From Membranipora membranacea (taxonomy: Eukaryota > Bryozoa > Gymnolaemata > Cheilostomatida > Membraniporidae), in the NCBI GenBank assembly GCA_914767715.1, contig OU612065.1, positions 38,564,001-38,628,000 of the forward strand: a stretch of 64,000 bases of DNA, read 5' to 3'. The position numbers were made by a program, and so were the translations under genes. The notes beneath the pieces are model-generated. The model searched no databases and was not told where the DNA came from. It saw nothing but the letters and a program-made list of their open reading frames with translations. Shown one piece after another: positions 51,442-63,527 of the stretch (the first letter of the stretch is position 1; each line of letters opens with the position of its first letter).

Positions 51442-53560
51442 ATGATAAAACATTTTCACCGAGCGCGGAAAAAGAATAGCAATGACTTAGACTCGGATAG
51501 TACTTCATCTTCCTCTGAACCTACACTGGTTTTCACAATGAAGACTAATTCAACTGAGGAACATGTCAACCAAGTGCCATATTATCTGGACAAGATAAAT
51601 GCCATTCAGAAGAAGCTGGATAGTACCTTTAACCAAACATCAACTATAGAAGTTAAGGGCACTACCAAAAACCCGCAGATAGTGATTGTATGTAACACCG
51701 CTGCATTCGAGTGGATCAAAACTTCACTAGCAAACTTTCTCAAAACTAAAGATATTGGAGGTGTGTGTTCTAAGTTAACTGTTGATAAAAGTGGAGCATG
51801 TATAAGTGTTTCGAAAAAGCTAAAAAAAAAGGAAAAAAAAGTTTATACTATCAACTTTTTTAATACGACATCCACTATTTTGGTGAACGGAAATTCAGAT
51901 ATTAACTATTTCATGGCTCACTACGAGGAACTAATGTCTAAGATGCCTCATCACGTTGTTGATGCTGCTAACCAGGATTATCAATCAATCTGCCACACAG
52001 CTCTGGCTAGTGTAAAAAACTATGAAAGAGATAGCTTCTCAGACGAAAGTAATATGGATACATCAATCAATAGTCCATCTTTCACGCATAGCAGAGATGA
52101 AGCTACTGAGCCATCGCTCCCAACTCACCCTGTCCTATCAACTTCATCAAATATTGAAAGTGAGTCATCAAAGGGTTTGCCTTCCCATCCCACCACCCCT
52201 TCCCAACAGAGCCTAGTCAAAAACCAGAGCCCAATCAACAATACGGCCAGTCCTATATCACCCATCCCCAACACCTCATCTCCTATTATCCAGTCTGACA
52301 TAGATATCACTCATGTTCGAACCGCTATAACAAATTCCTCTCCCATCAACCAACAGCTTAAATCTGCAACCTTTAACAGGAGACAAGCTGAGACAGGAAT
52401 ACATGACCAACTCACTCCACCAAAGAAATCAAGAGAAAAATCAAGATCTCCTCTCAATAAATCGATCCCTCCACCAATCTCTGACGTAAGTTCTTACCCA
52501 CCAGTTTCTTCACCACCTACCAAAATTCCAGACTGCAGTCTAGATATGTGCAAGGCTTTGAACAAGTCACTGCAATCAAGAATTCAAGAACTGGAAGAGG
52601 TAGTCAATAACCAGGCCAAGATCATCCAACAAATGCAGGAGAGCAGAAACATCGGACCATTAACCAATGACACATTACGTGCTCACCTGAGCCATTTCTC
52701 AGAAAATTAACCATCAACTGTTCTGTGTAAAACAACAACTGGAATCTTCCATCAACCAGAAATTTGGAACGTATGCAGAGGTTGCTGGAAAAACACAAAG
52801 TCACGACACTGGTGCACATGTTTCCCCCTTCATACCAACACCACACACTTCCACTCAACAAAACCAGGCAAACCCTTTATCCCGACCACTATCCTTCCAA
52901 TCCCACGGCCGGCCTTCCCATTCACCACACCATAGTGGATCACCAAACAATAATACCCTTCACAGCAGAAAGTCAAAACTCAAATCATCCAGTAAGGACC
53001 AACACAGCTCAGACCATCCACAGTCAACGCATAGAGAACCATTTGCACCTGAAAGAAACATTATCGTCAATATTGAGAAAGACTCAGCTTTCCATTTAAA
53101 TTACAACCAAGATATTACTCGACAAGAGATCTGCAAACATTATGGTCTAGTGATTGTAGAAAAAATAACGCCATATAAGTTTAAGTCAGATCATCCAAAA
53201 CTGGCCATTCAATTTAGAGATACTGCTGCAGCTATAAAAACTGTAACGGAATGGAATTGTCTCCTCTTTGGTGGATCGACTGCAAGGAGACCACAAGACC
53301 CAAAGACTCAGAATTTAAACTGTGCCATGATGTACAATGTCCCTAAAGAAGGCAGTAACAATGATATAGAGCGAGATATCAAAGCAGTTTATCCGGAGGC
53401 CACTATTGAGAGACTCTCAAAAGGTGGTAAGACCTTGCGCACTGTGAAGGTAAAATTCGCATCACAAACCGACATGAAACACGCTATACACAATGGTATA
53501 CCACTCAAATCTTTATTCATATATTGCCACCTATCAGAAATTTCAACTCCAAATGCCTAG
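51442..53560 (+). pseudogene. LINE ORF1 (RNA-binding, coiled coil and RRM-like), frameshifted
   Basis: The first part, 51442-52710 (422 codons), has a module containing KVYTINFFNTTSTILVNG, a type I recall from other invertebrate LINE ORF1 proteins. A Ser/Pro-rich region and a heptad-like coiled coil (LNKSLQSRIQELEEVVNN) follow. It stops at 52710, but another frame is open from 52691 and continues without a stop to 53560. That frame encodes KFGTYAEVAGK, a basic Ser/His-rich linker and two RRM-like stretches (starting NIIVNIEKD, and LNCAMMYNVPKEG). So a single frameshift between 52691 and 52710 splits an ORF1 of about 700 codons. ORF1 proteins coat the element's RNA and act as chaperones. Confidence 0.7.
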
Positions 53561-53576
53561 TTATTTTACTCAAGGC

Positions 53577-56321
53577 ATGAAAATAGCTCATCTAAATATT
53601 AGAGGGCTTACAAGCAAAATTGATGAAGTTAAAAAGATCTTACATGAAAATGATCTCGATATTTTTTGTTTATCTGAGACTTTTCTAAATGAGTCTAAAT
53701 CAAATAGTTTTTTCCATATATTGAACTATAATATTGTAAGACAGGATAGGAATACTGGTCAAGGAGGGGGTTTGCTATGCTACATACGTGTTGGTATTTC
53801 ATTCGAAGAGATCAATGTTGCAAACCATTCAATGCCTGAGTCAATTACTTTGAAAATCTCCCAAACCCACTCACAATCTTTTTTAACATGCTTCGTTTAT
53901 CGCCCACCTAGCGCACTTGTTGATTGGAACCATGTCTTCACTCATTACATCGAGAACATTGTATCAATTTGCAGGGAAGTAATCATTTTGGGTGATTTTA
54001 ATGTTGACCTCGGTCATAACAGCACATTGGTCAGGTGGTTTAGAAATGTCATAAATCCACTTGGACTTACACAACTAATAAAGGATTTTACAAGAATTGC
54101 AGAAAAATCTGAATCTATCATTGATCACATATACACTAACCAACCAGCCAATGTTCGTTCTAGCTTAGTTCTGAAATACTCTTTAAGTGATCATTTTTTG
54201 GTTATGGCAATACGAAAAAAGGGTGTTGTAAAATCAGAGAAAAGAATTAAGATAAATTTCAACGATTATAGCAAATTTACCGATGAAAATATACACAAAT
54301 ATTTCAGCAATGTTGACTGGCACCAATCTCTATGTTACAGCAACATCAACCATGTCATAGAGAATTTCAATGAAACTTTCTTAAATTTAACATCAAAACT
54401 TATAAAACGGAGGACTCGCTATGTCAAATCTGAGGTCCTTCCTATGTGGATTGATGATGAAGTGCGTGATCATATGAGACTAAGAGATCAGTATAAATCT
54501 CAAAATTTATGGGATTTTTATAAAACTGAAAGAAACTTAGTGACTAACATGATAAAAAGAAAAAAAAGAAGTATATGACAAAACTGGTAGAAAATTCCAA
54601 AGGCCATAATACCAAATCATTGTGGAATGCGCTAAATATCGGAAACAAAACTAAAACCTACATTGACAATGCTGCTGATATTTCTAGCAGTAATTTGAAC
54701 GAGCATTTTACATCTATCGCTGCGAAGCTATCAAAAGATTTTTCTTTGATTTCTGATTTTTCTAGTACTTTACCAAATTACCACCACAAAGGTTTGAAAC
54801 AATTTCCAAAATTCACAACAGTCTCATTGCATAAGCTTCTAAAATCAATACCCATAAGCAAAAGCACTGGTCCTGACCAGATTTCAGTTCGGATGTTAAA
54901 CAAAACATTTCCCTACATAGGTCCAGTGCTCACAGATATTTTCAATAGAATTTTAGATGAAGGAGTATTCCCAAAAGTCTGGAAAATTGCTCGCGTAACC
55001 CCTATTTTTAAGTCAGGGTCAAAAGATGACCCAGGAAATTATAGACCTATATCAGTTTTACCCGTTCTTTCAAAGATATTTGAAAAATATTTAAATAATA
55101 ATATTCAGATATTTTTGAATGAAAACCATCTAATATCTTCATCGCAGTCCGGTTTGCGCACTGCACATTCATGCAGCGACGCCGTTCACAAAATTATTTC
55201 TGACTATTCTTCTGAGAAACTCAAACAAAGGAAGAGTATTTTTCTGTTTATTGATTTCTGCAAGGCATTTGATTGTGTTGATCACCAAATATTAAAAAAT
55301 AAACTACAGAACTTTAATTTTGAGAACAAGGCATTTTTGTTGCTATCATCATTTCTACAGGACAGGTCTCAGTATGTTCATTTTGATGGTGCAGTGTCAT
55401 CAATTACTTGACATCAATATTGGGGTGCCGCAAGGTTCAATACTGGCACCAACTTTATTTCAGATTTATATAAATGACCTACTAAATCTACCTCTCTCCT
55501 CGAACTCTTATGCATATGCTGATGACACTGTTTTTGTAGCAAGCCATTCTGTTCCCTCTACATTAGTTCAAATTTGTAATCGAGATTTGGTTTCAATCAA
55601 CAAGTGGTGCAAAAATAATCACATGACAATAAATTATAAAAAATCACACTTTTTAAGTTCTTTTGGAGAGGATTCATCATTAAATTTAAAAATTGACAAT
55701 AACCAAATATTTCAAAGGCATGAAACTGAACTTCTTGGCTTTAAGATATCTGACTCATTTTCATTGAATGGCCATTGTGAGACTGTTTTGGATAAGGTGT
55801 CAAAAAATACAAACTTACTTAAGCTATGCAGACCCTACTTGACCACGCATTCTGCTAAACAATTTTATTTTCAATTTATTCACTGTTATCTCATTTATGG
55901 TATCCATATATATTACAACTTATGTGCATCAAATATCACAAACCCTATTTTCACTCAGCAAAAAAGAGCCTTGAGAATTGTGGCCAATGTTCAACATATA
56001 CCTTTTTATTTGTCACCTACTAATGACCTATGTACATCACTTAAAATTTTACCCCTTCCGATACTGAGCAATTATTTTACTTGCATTACGGGATTTAAGG
56101 CTCTGAATAATTTATCACCTCCATACATCTCTGATTTTTTTGTTACCACACCACACCGATTTCCAAGAAGAGATACACACTTACTTAAACCTCCATTAGA
56201 CAACTTAAACCACAAAATAGCAACAAACTTTAATATTTTACCCTCTTCATTGAGAAGCACTCTTACTTTGAATATGTTTAAGAAAAGGCTAATGCAACAT
56301 TTTTTCAGTTTATTGGCATAG
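53577..56321 (+). pseudogene. LINE ORF2 (AP endonuclease and reverse transcriptase), two frameshifts
   Basis: The endonuclease motifs are in order: HLNIRGL, DIFCLSETFL, GGGLLCYIR, VYRPPSA, ILGDFNVDLG, IDHIYTNQ and LSDHF. The reverse transcriptase has STGPDQIS, ARVTPIFKSG, NYRPISVLPVLSKIFEK, motif A FLFIDFCKAFDCVDH, motif B GVPQGSILAPTLF and motif C YADDT, so all three catalytic Asp residues are encoded. The C-terminal region ends in MFKKRLMQHFFS. The frame changes in the A-rich run near 54555-54578 and again near 55390-55411. ORF2 starts 17 bp after the ORF1 stop with ATGAAAATAGC; an earlier in-frame ATG (53493) overlaps ORF1. Confidence 0.85.
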
Positions 56322-56445
56322 TCTTATATTTTTTGTTGAATCTTTGTTTGTATCATTTTTCTTTTTTGCCATTTATGTCACATCATGAAAAACATTTGAA
56401 ATAATGAATTGTTGCTGACAATAAAAGTATATGTATATATATAAA

Positions 56446-56537
56446 TACGCAGCAGGCCCGCAATACAGTGAGTGTTGCTCGAAGACATTTTGCTTTGCGT
56501 AACACTCACTTTTGTGCAGGAAGGGAGCCTGCTGCTT
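56446..56537. repeat. foldback element at the LINE 3' end
   Basis: GCAGCAGGC...GTGAGTGTT at the left faces AACACTCAC...GCCTGCTGC at the right as an imperfect inverted repeat of about 30 bp per arm. It abuts the TA-rich tail of the LINE. It may be the insertion target, a separate MITE, or part of the element's 3' structure. Confidence 0.6.
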
Positions 56538-56906
56538 ATTGAGAGTGTCATGTTTTGAGATTTTGGCATAGTAGGAGAGTAGAACAGTAGAAGTTTAACT
56601 TAATCTAAGACCTTTGTTTTTTAATTACGACAAGATACAGGTGAGACAAAAGGCAATGTTCATTAGATTTGAAACTTTCACTTGGTCAACAAAACAGAAC
56701 ATTGGCTAAGCACCAGCACCTTAGTTTCCATTGTGCTAAAAGCGAAATCTATAATGTCATTACAATAAGCATGCAACGTTAATAATGGGCATACCTTAGA
56801 ATGAATAGTCAATGTTCCTATTAATAATTTAGTTTCTGATTGTAGTCACACCACACAGGTGAGGTTCGGTGCGCAGAGACAACGCATTCCAAAGCGCCAA
56901 GACAAC

Positions 56907-59900
56907 ATGATACCTTACCGTAAGGTCAGAATCATTATCAGGGAGAACTACTGTCTTATATTGCCGCTATGTATCATTATGCTACTCTGCAGCACCCATG
57001 TATATTACAATTTTAAGGATACTGGCGTTCAGAGATCTCAAGTTCAAGACATGCAGCTTTCTATCGACAGATCGAAACAGGTGAGCAAGCTCGACAGGCA
57101 AATAGAGCTTACTGAGATATTTTATTGTCTGCCAATTTAATTTGCATATACATATACATTCAGCTTTTTCACGCGGCCACAGGGTTTGGTTTTTTTGGAG
57201 CCAAAAAAACCAAAACTCGTGGCCGCCTGACAAGGCTGCATATACATTGACACAGAGATACAACATACAGTGGTGCGCGTACCACTGCACAACACACAGG
57301 TCTTCAGCTAGAAACCATGAGTCAAACGCTGTTTCGAGGCCTTCTCTAGTACAACCTCCTCATGGCCGGCCCCAGCAGCATGAAGCCACCCCTGTGTGTT
57401 GCTGAGCACCTCAATCAATCTCATCGATCCCTCAGTGCATTTTGTAAGTTTCGGTGGTTTGACATAATTGGTGTGTTTACGCTGTTGCACAACCAGGGAG
57501 GCTGCCAACTCTTCATTGTTTCAGTGCAACAATGTTCGCCCCATCACTCTCATGCTTATACTCTAAGCCAAACCAGTGCAGGGAGGTTTGCTTTCCATCA
57601 ACTCATCGGCGCAAGGTCGCTATCGTCAAGGCACCCGTCCCTCGTGCCACTCGTTCACTACTCAAATTCACCACATTGAGCATAGTACAACTCATACACA
57701 AGTCAGAGAGATGACTTGTTTGTGTTACAGCCAGTGGGCTGACTGTGATTTCCTGTTTAATGACTATAGCTGTATTCCGCAAATTCTCTGGTTTTAAATC
57801 AACCCTAACAGAGTGTCATCATAGCTCCACAGCTAAGGAAATAAGTCTCAATATCAGTAATTTCCACAAAAAAATAGAGAGTGAATTGAGTTGAGTTGAT
57901 TTTTATTGACGATGTAGCTGCCTATATATAAACTGACAATGTCACCCTAAAAACCATTGGAATTCATCTGTAGACCCCTAAATTGCTCTATCGGAGTTCT
58001 CCCTTCCATTCTACCTGGTTGCTGCGTCCCAACTTTGAACCTTGAAAGCTGAGTTCTATTCTTTCGGACATCTGATATAACAAAGGAATTTAAGACAGTG
58101 TTATGGTCAAAACATACTTAGCGGTTGCAACCTCAAAGGTTTGCACAATGTCACCATTGTTTACATATATGCAGACAGCAGCCTCAGCCGATCCTCTGAT
58201 GTTTGATCAGCGGTTGCAACCTCAGAGTGTAGAGCGGTTTCCATGATGTCACATTGCTAGCATATATGCCTCAGCTTATACCAAGATTCAACGTTGACAG
58301 AAATGGTATATAAAATGTCCAAATCGGTCAACGTTGGTATATCATTACCTTGAAGTCCTTGATGTGTATAGAATAACTCATTGAGTATCCTCTGAGGTTG
58401 CATCCTCTGTCAGTGTGTTTACACCATTAACCAAAAGGCCCTCAATAATATCCAAGTATCATTGTTGCTCAATTGCTCCATAAACCGCCAAGTTGAATTT
58501 TTAGTCATTTTGAAACTTTGTTGTCCTTTTCTAGCAAGTGGTGGTATCTCCCCAAGGATCACATAGTCAAGTTCTCACAGAGAAACAGCTGCATGAAACT
58601 TCGAAAAGACCTGAACCAAAACATAGCAAGGTGTCTGACAAAGTAACAGACATAGAAGCAGCCAAAATTTCAGACAAAGTACCTGACAAAGTTTCAGACA
58701 AAGTAACAGACAGACAAAACGAGAGGAGGAAACTAATAGAGGAAACTTGTGCTAAACATTCTAGTGTGATGTAAGTCTGAAGACAACAGTTAAATCTGCT
58801 CAGAAAATCACCCAAGGCAACTGCTAGCCAAATACTATGATAACCTCTAATTCACATAGCTCACATATTGCATGATATTACTGTAAGATTCGGTGTAGTA
58901 AGTATACAAATAACTCAAATCAACAGCACCTAGCCTTGTTCACGGCTAAACAGCACCTCTATGTTATTTCTACTCATTGACAAAGCATGATTTATAATCT
59001 TTGATTATACCAGAGATTATGAATTGTCATTGATTATACTCTACTGATTAGGTAAGAATTTTCAGGAAATTACAATGCAACAATGATATTTCGGGGAGCT
59101 CTAGCCTGGATATTTCGGGGAGCTCTAGCCTGTCTTGACAAGCTTGTCAAGACAGACTAGCAAAGATTATAAATACTCATTGCTAATAGTCACCTTCGCT
59201 GCCTGGCAGCGTAGGTGTAATATAGAGAATGTAAATATTGGTTCACTTGTTAAAGGAATAGGCAGGCGAGTAGCAGCTGGAAGTTGAAACTCAATACCAG
59301 AGATCGATATCTGCTCTGCCCTATTCCAAAGTCCGGCTGGAGCAGCTGGAAAAGGCTGTGGCATTTCACAGCTGGGCTCATAAGCAGCTACGCTACAGAT
59401 GTGGGTAACGGTGCCGACACTGCAGCGGGTGTGAAAGATGTAACTGCTAACCGGCTCAGCACTGAGTGGAGGAAGAAATCATACACATACTCCTTTGTGT
59501 TTTTTAGGTGAGTGATAGCCATATATATTCCTATAGCCAGAGGTCTTTATGGCCGCTCTCCTGGGAGCTAAAGACTCAGGCGTGTTCAGAAACACCACTA
59601 AGTTTTTTTTGGGGGTTAGAATATTCAAAAAGTTAGTAACAGTGCTTTCCTCACTTTTGTTTTAGTTCAACTGATCTTCAATATATACCCCACTCTCCGT
59701 AATGCTTGTAATTATTATCAAGGCCAGCAGCAGAAGAAAACTATAGGCTTCAACTTTTAAATTTGGGTAGACAGTGCAAACAATTCTCGGTAAATATCAA
59801 TAAATGCAAGACAGGTAGCTTAATTGTTATTTGATTTCCTTACCTGACTACTGAGACCATGATATTATATTACATTATTTTCATAGCTATCATATAACCT

Positions 59901-60748
59901 ACAGGATAACCCGTATACATACCAACTACTTGTAATCAATAAATGGTCCATGGCATTTACATGTCCACATTGTATTATAGCAATAAACTACACAAATTAG
60001 TAGAGTCACAAACTGACAGGGTGTTTTAAATTACCTGCAATGAGCTACAATTTTTAGGGCACATAGACTAACATTAATTAGGGCTGCAGTAGTCTGAGCC
60101 CCCCAGACTTCCCCCCCCCCCCCCCAAGAGTCTTTTCATAGGCAGTTTTCCAAGCGATATGAAAATCGGACTCACTTAAAAGTTGTATTCCTTTGTCTTA
60201 TTTCAGCTTATTTCAGCTTGTATTGTTTATATATCAATATAAACAATAAATTGACTCCGTATATACCGGTATGTGATTCTGTGGTACTCTGTTACAGGAA
60301 CCCATGGGACAGACTTGTGTCAGCATACATTAATAAAGCCGTGGAGTATAATTATAGTCGCATACTTCACACTCCCTGTAGGTGGGAATCTATGAAACCT
60401 TACAAAAAGGAGCCGCTGACATTTAAGCAATTCTTGACCTGCATTGCTGACGGCTCGAATGACATGCACTGGACACCGCAATGGAAGTTGTGCAATGTCT
60501 GCGGCACAAAATACGACTTTATAGGCCATCTGGACACTGTGGAAGAAGATGCAAAAAAGGTTATAGCTGATATAGGACTCAATGTGACTTATCCCCATTC
60601 TTTTGCCTCAAAAATGAAGAAGACAAATGCAGAATGGTATAAAAATGTTCCGGCTGATTTATTGAAAAGATTACAGTCCCGGTATCAATTTGATTTCGAG
60701 CTACATGGATGGAGTCCTCAACCACCGGGTCGGTCGGATGTTGGATAG
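56907..60748 (+). CDS. Golgi carbohydrate sulfotransferase (CHST8-14/HNK-1ST family), complete
   Basis: Transfers sulfate from PAPS to a sugar of a glycoprotein or proteoglycan in the Golgi; the acceptor sugar cannot be read from sequence. Exons 56907-57080, 58535-58770, 59277-59507 and 60298-60748 keep phase and give 363 aa. A short basic N-terminus and one membrane segment (YCLILPLCIIMLLC, residues 15-28) make it a type II membrane protein. The stem has repeats of KVSDKVTD type (residues 90-117). The 5' PAPS loop is CPIPKSGWSSWKR (149-161). The 3' PAPS motif is RNPWDRLVSAY (214-224). The family's C-terminal pattern WTPQWKLCNVCGTKYDFIGH follows. In most members the 5' loop reads PKxGCTNWKR, so Cys-Thr-Asn is here Trp-Ser-Ser. 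The third exon start (CAG/C at 59277) has an in-phase alternative 6 bp upstream. An acceptor-like ACAG at 56858 suggests a 5' UTR exon further upstream. Confidence 0.88.
57151..57248. mobile_element. 78-bp foldback element with perfect 10-bp target duplication, family B
   Basis: CAGCTTTTTCACGCGGCCAC at the left and GTGGCCGCCTGACAAGGCTG at the right are inverted repeats. The inner halves (GGTTTTTTTGG and CCAAAAAAACC) also pair, so nearly all of 57161-57238 folds. CATATACATT flanks it on both sides (57151-57160 and 57239-57248), a clean target-site duplication. It lies in intron 1 of the sulfotransferase. Confidence 0.85.
58922..58958. mobile_element. 17-bp insertion with perfect 10-bp target duplication, family B
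   Basis: AGCCTTGTTCACGGCTA (58932-58948) lies between two exact copies of AACAGCACCT. Its ends (AGCC/GGCT) and TTGT-CACG core match family B. It could be an extreme deletion derivative or an excision footprint. It lies in intron 2 of the sulfotransferase. Confidence 0.65.
59085..59160. repeat. 24-bp tandem duplication followed by a 36-bp palindrome
   Basis: GATATTTCGGGGAGCTCTAG plus CCTG is repeated perfectly at 59085-59108 and 59109-59132. It runs into a palindrome at 59125-59160 with one mismatch (core CTGTCTTGACAAG and its complement, no loop). It lies in intron 2 of the sulfotransferase, about 115 bp before exon 3. Confidence 0.85.
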
Positions 60749-60801
60749 AGGATAAATATCCTTTAGCTCTCTTTTTTTTCTCAATAAGATAAATGTGATC
60801 A

Positions 60802-60807
60802 AATAAA
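60802..60807 (+). terminator. polyadenylation signal of the sulfotransferase gene
   Basis: AATAAA 53 nt past the stop codon, followed by repeated AATCT units that could also be a retroposon tail. Confidence 0.5.
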
Positions 60808-61933
60808 ATGAATCTAATCAATCTAATCAATCCTCAACTCATATGAGTTGTTGCCTCTTTTTCAAGTGATAGATAACTCCAATAAGTCTCATGTATCTCA
60901 GCAGAGAGGTGACATCTATTAAACAGGAATTCATAACAATTTGTCTTGTGTGTGTAGCTTAGAACGAAGTAAAGAAAACCCTACTGCTCTTCTTATCCTC
61001 TTTAATCATGTTTACAAGGTATAAGTATTTCGGAGGGTAAAACCTTGACCTTGACATGTCACTGTATTACATCCGTTTTGGCATCATCAAGTCTGAAAAC
61101 TCGTTGAAAAATAAGCACAGATTCCACTTGGTGGTAATAGTTGTATTTGCAGGCATTTCCTGTTTACTGATGCTGAGACAACATGTTTTCATTCTGAAAG
61201 TACATGTACACTCCTGCTTATGATTTGTTGACACACATTACATTGATTGCATTGCTCCCCCACTTATCACTAGCTGAATATAACAATGATGTTTTCATGC
61301 AAATGCATGTTTATGGATAGGCAACTGCTCGGATATATCACAGCTTTGATTGTATTGCTGACTTGTTAGTGTTACTGATAATTTCCAGGCAATTTGGGAA
61401 TGCTTCAACAAGCAAGATTAGTAACTCATAAAATCAGAGAAAGTCAATATCCATCTTTCACCTGTGTTACTATAGTTATAAAAAATGACATCATCACTCC
61501 CTTAGATGTGTCATAATGACTATAATGTAGTCATAGCCTATTGCAGCAATGAACTATGTCACTGAAGGTAGTCAAGTCAATGCAGCTAGTACTTTCCGCT
61601 TTATCCGAAGTGTAGCAATATGGAATGGTAATTACTGAGTCAATTGCTTATCATTTTTAATATGACCCCAGAGTAAGATATGGTTAATTTTCAGATCTAT
61701 AATTGACTGAGATACGAGTTTGGCAGAGTAAATGAAATACATGAAAATTGAATTCTCAAAGAGTTGTCCATCTCAGGCCATCCTTAAAAGTCATAAACAT
61801 TGGCAGTGATTGAGCAGGAGAATCCCCCCTAGATCGAGGTAAAGTGTTTTGTTTGTTCTGCTTTAGCAGCTTTAGTGCCGTTTTTCCACCAAGGGTGATA
61901 ACTCTATATGTGAGGTTGATACACTCATAGGTG
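60808..61933. other. intergenic region between the sulfotransferase and MORN4 genes
   Basis: The two genes converge here. About 1.1 kb contains no recognised exon or clear element; it should hold the 3' UTR of MORN4. Confidence 0.4.
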
Positions 61934-63030
<1,097 letters not shown>

Positions 63031-63527
63031 ACTTTCATAGGGCAAGTAGATATGTATTCTTTCTCTCTCAAGTTTCAAAGTATGGTTGAATTTTATGTAT
63101 TATTGATGTATGTATTAGATCCAGCAGTTTTCTCTATCCACTTTACTGTAGCCTTTCTGGCTTCTCAGCTTCCATTCAATCAAATTCTCGAGTTTACAGA
63201 GAAAATATCTAAGAGTGCTAGTAAATTTCCATGAGTAACCACTTTACACTTCATGATCATTTTTACATTTTACTTCCTGTTTACATTTTGGTCCCGCCTA
63301 TAAATTGAAAACTCCTTACAGCCATATATCTATTATCGTATCTTTTACGATTTCATCCTCAACACTATAAAATTAGCTCCAACCCCATCAAACTCCACCC
63401 ACTTTAATCCTAATAGCCCGCCCACATATTGATTACAAGTCAAGGCTGATATGGCAACTGCTAACAGGTGCTCCAACACAACTCTGTCATGTATTTCTTC
63501 AACATTTTAACTTGAGAAAGATCAACA
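63031..63527. promoter_or_regulatory. divergent 5' region between MORN4 and the folate-receptor-like gene
   Basis: About 500 bp separate the two start codons, which point away from each other, so both promoters should lie here. No specific element was identified. Confidence 0.4.

Larger units (their letters stand above)
51442..56445 (+). mobile_element. non-LTR (LINE) retrotransposon, near full length but frameshifted
   Basis: Two consecutive ORFs: ORF1 (51442-53560), then ORF2 (53577-56321) with an APE-type endonuclease and a reverse transcriptase, without an RNase H. The 3' end has AATAAA at 56420-56425 followed by a TA-rich run and no long poly(A). The domain order suggests the Jockey/CR1/L2-type clades; I cannot place it more closely by eye. 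One frameshift breaks ORF1 and two break ORF2, and few or no in-frame stops occur otherwise, so the copy is young but as sequenced inactive, or the shifts are sequencing errors. It sits between POLR3K and the sulfotransferase gene, in the same orientation as both. The true 5' end may lie somewhat upstream of 51442. Confidence 0.85.

Noticed and set aside
60107-60125. Long C run (and a similar one near 43547)
   Set aside because: Simple homopolymers, common in such genomes and prone to length errors; no further meaning seen.
60226-60251. 11-bp AT-rich hairpin before the last sulfotransferase exon
   Set aside because: Low complexity, no flanking direct repeat; likely chance.
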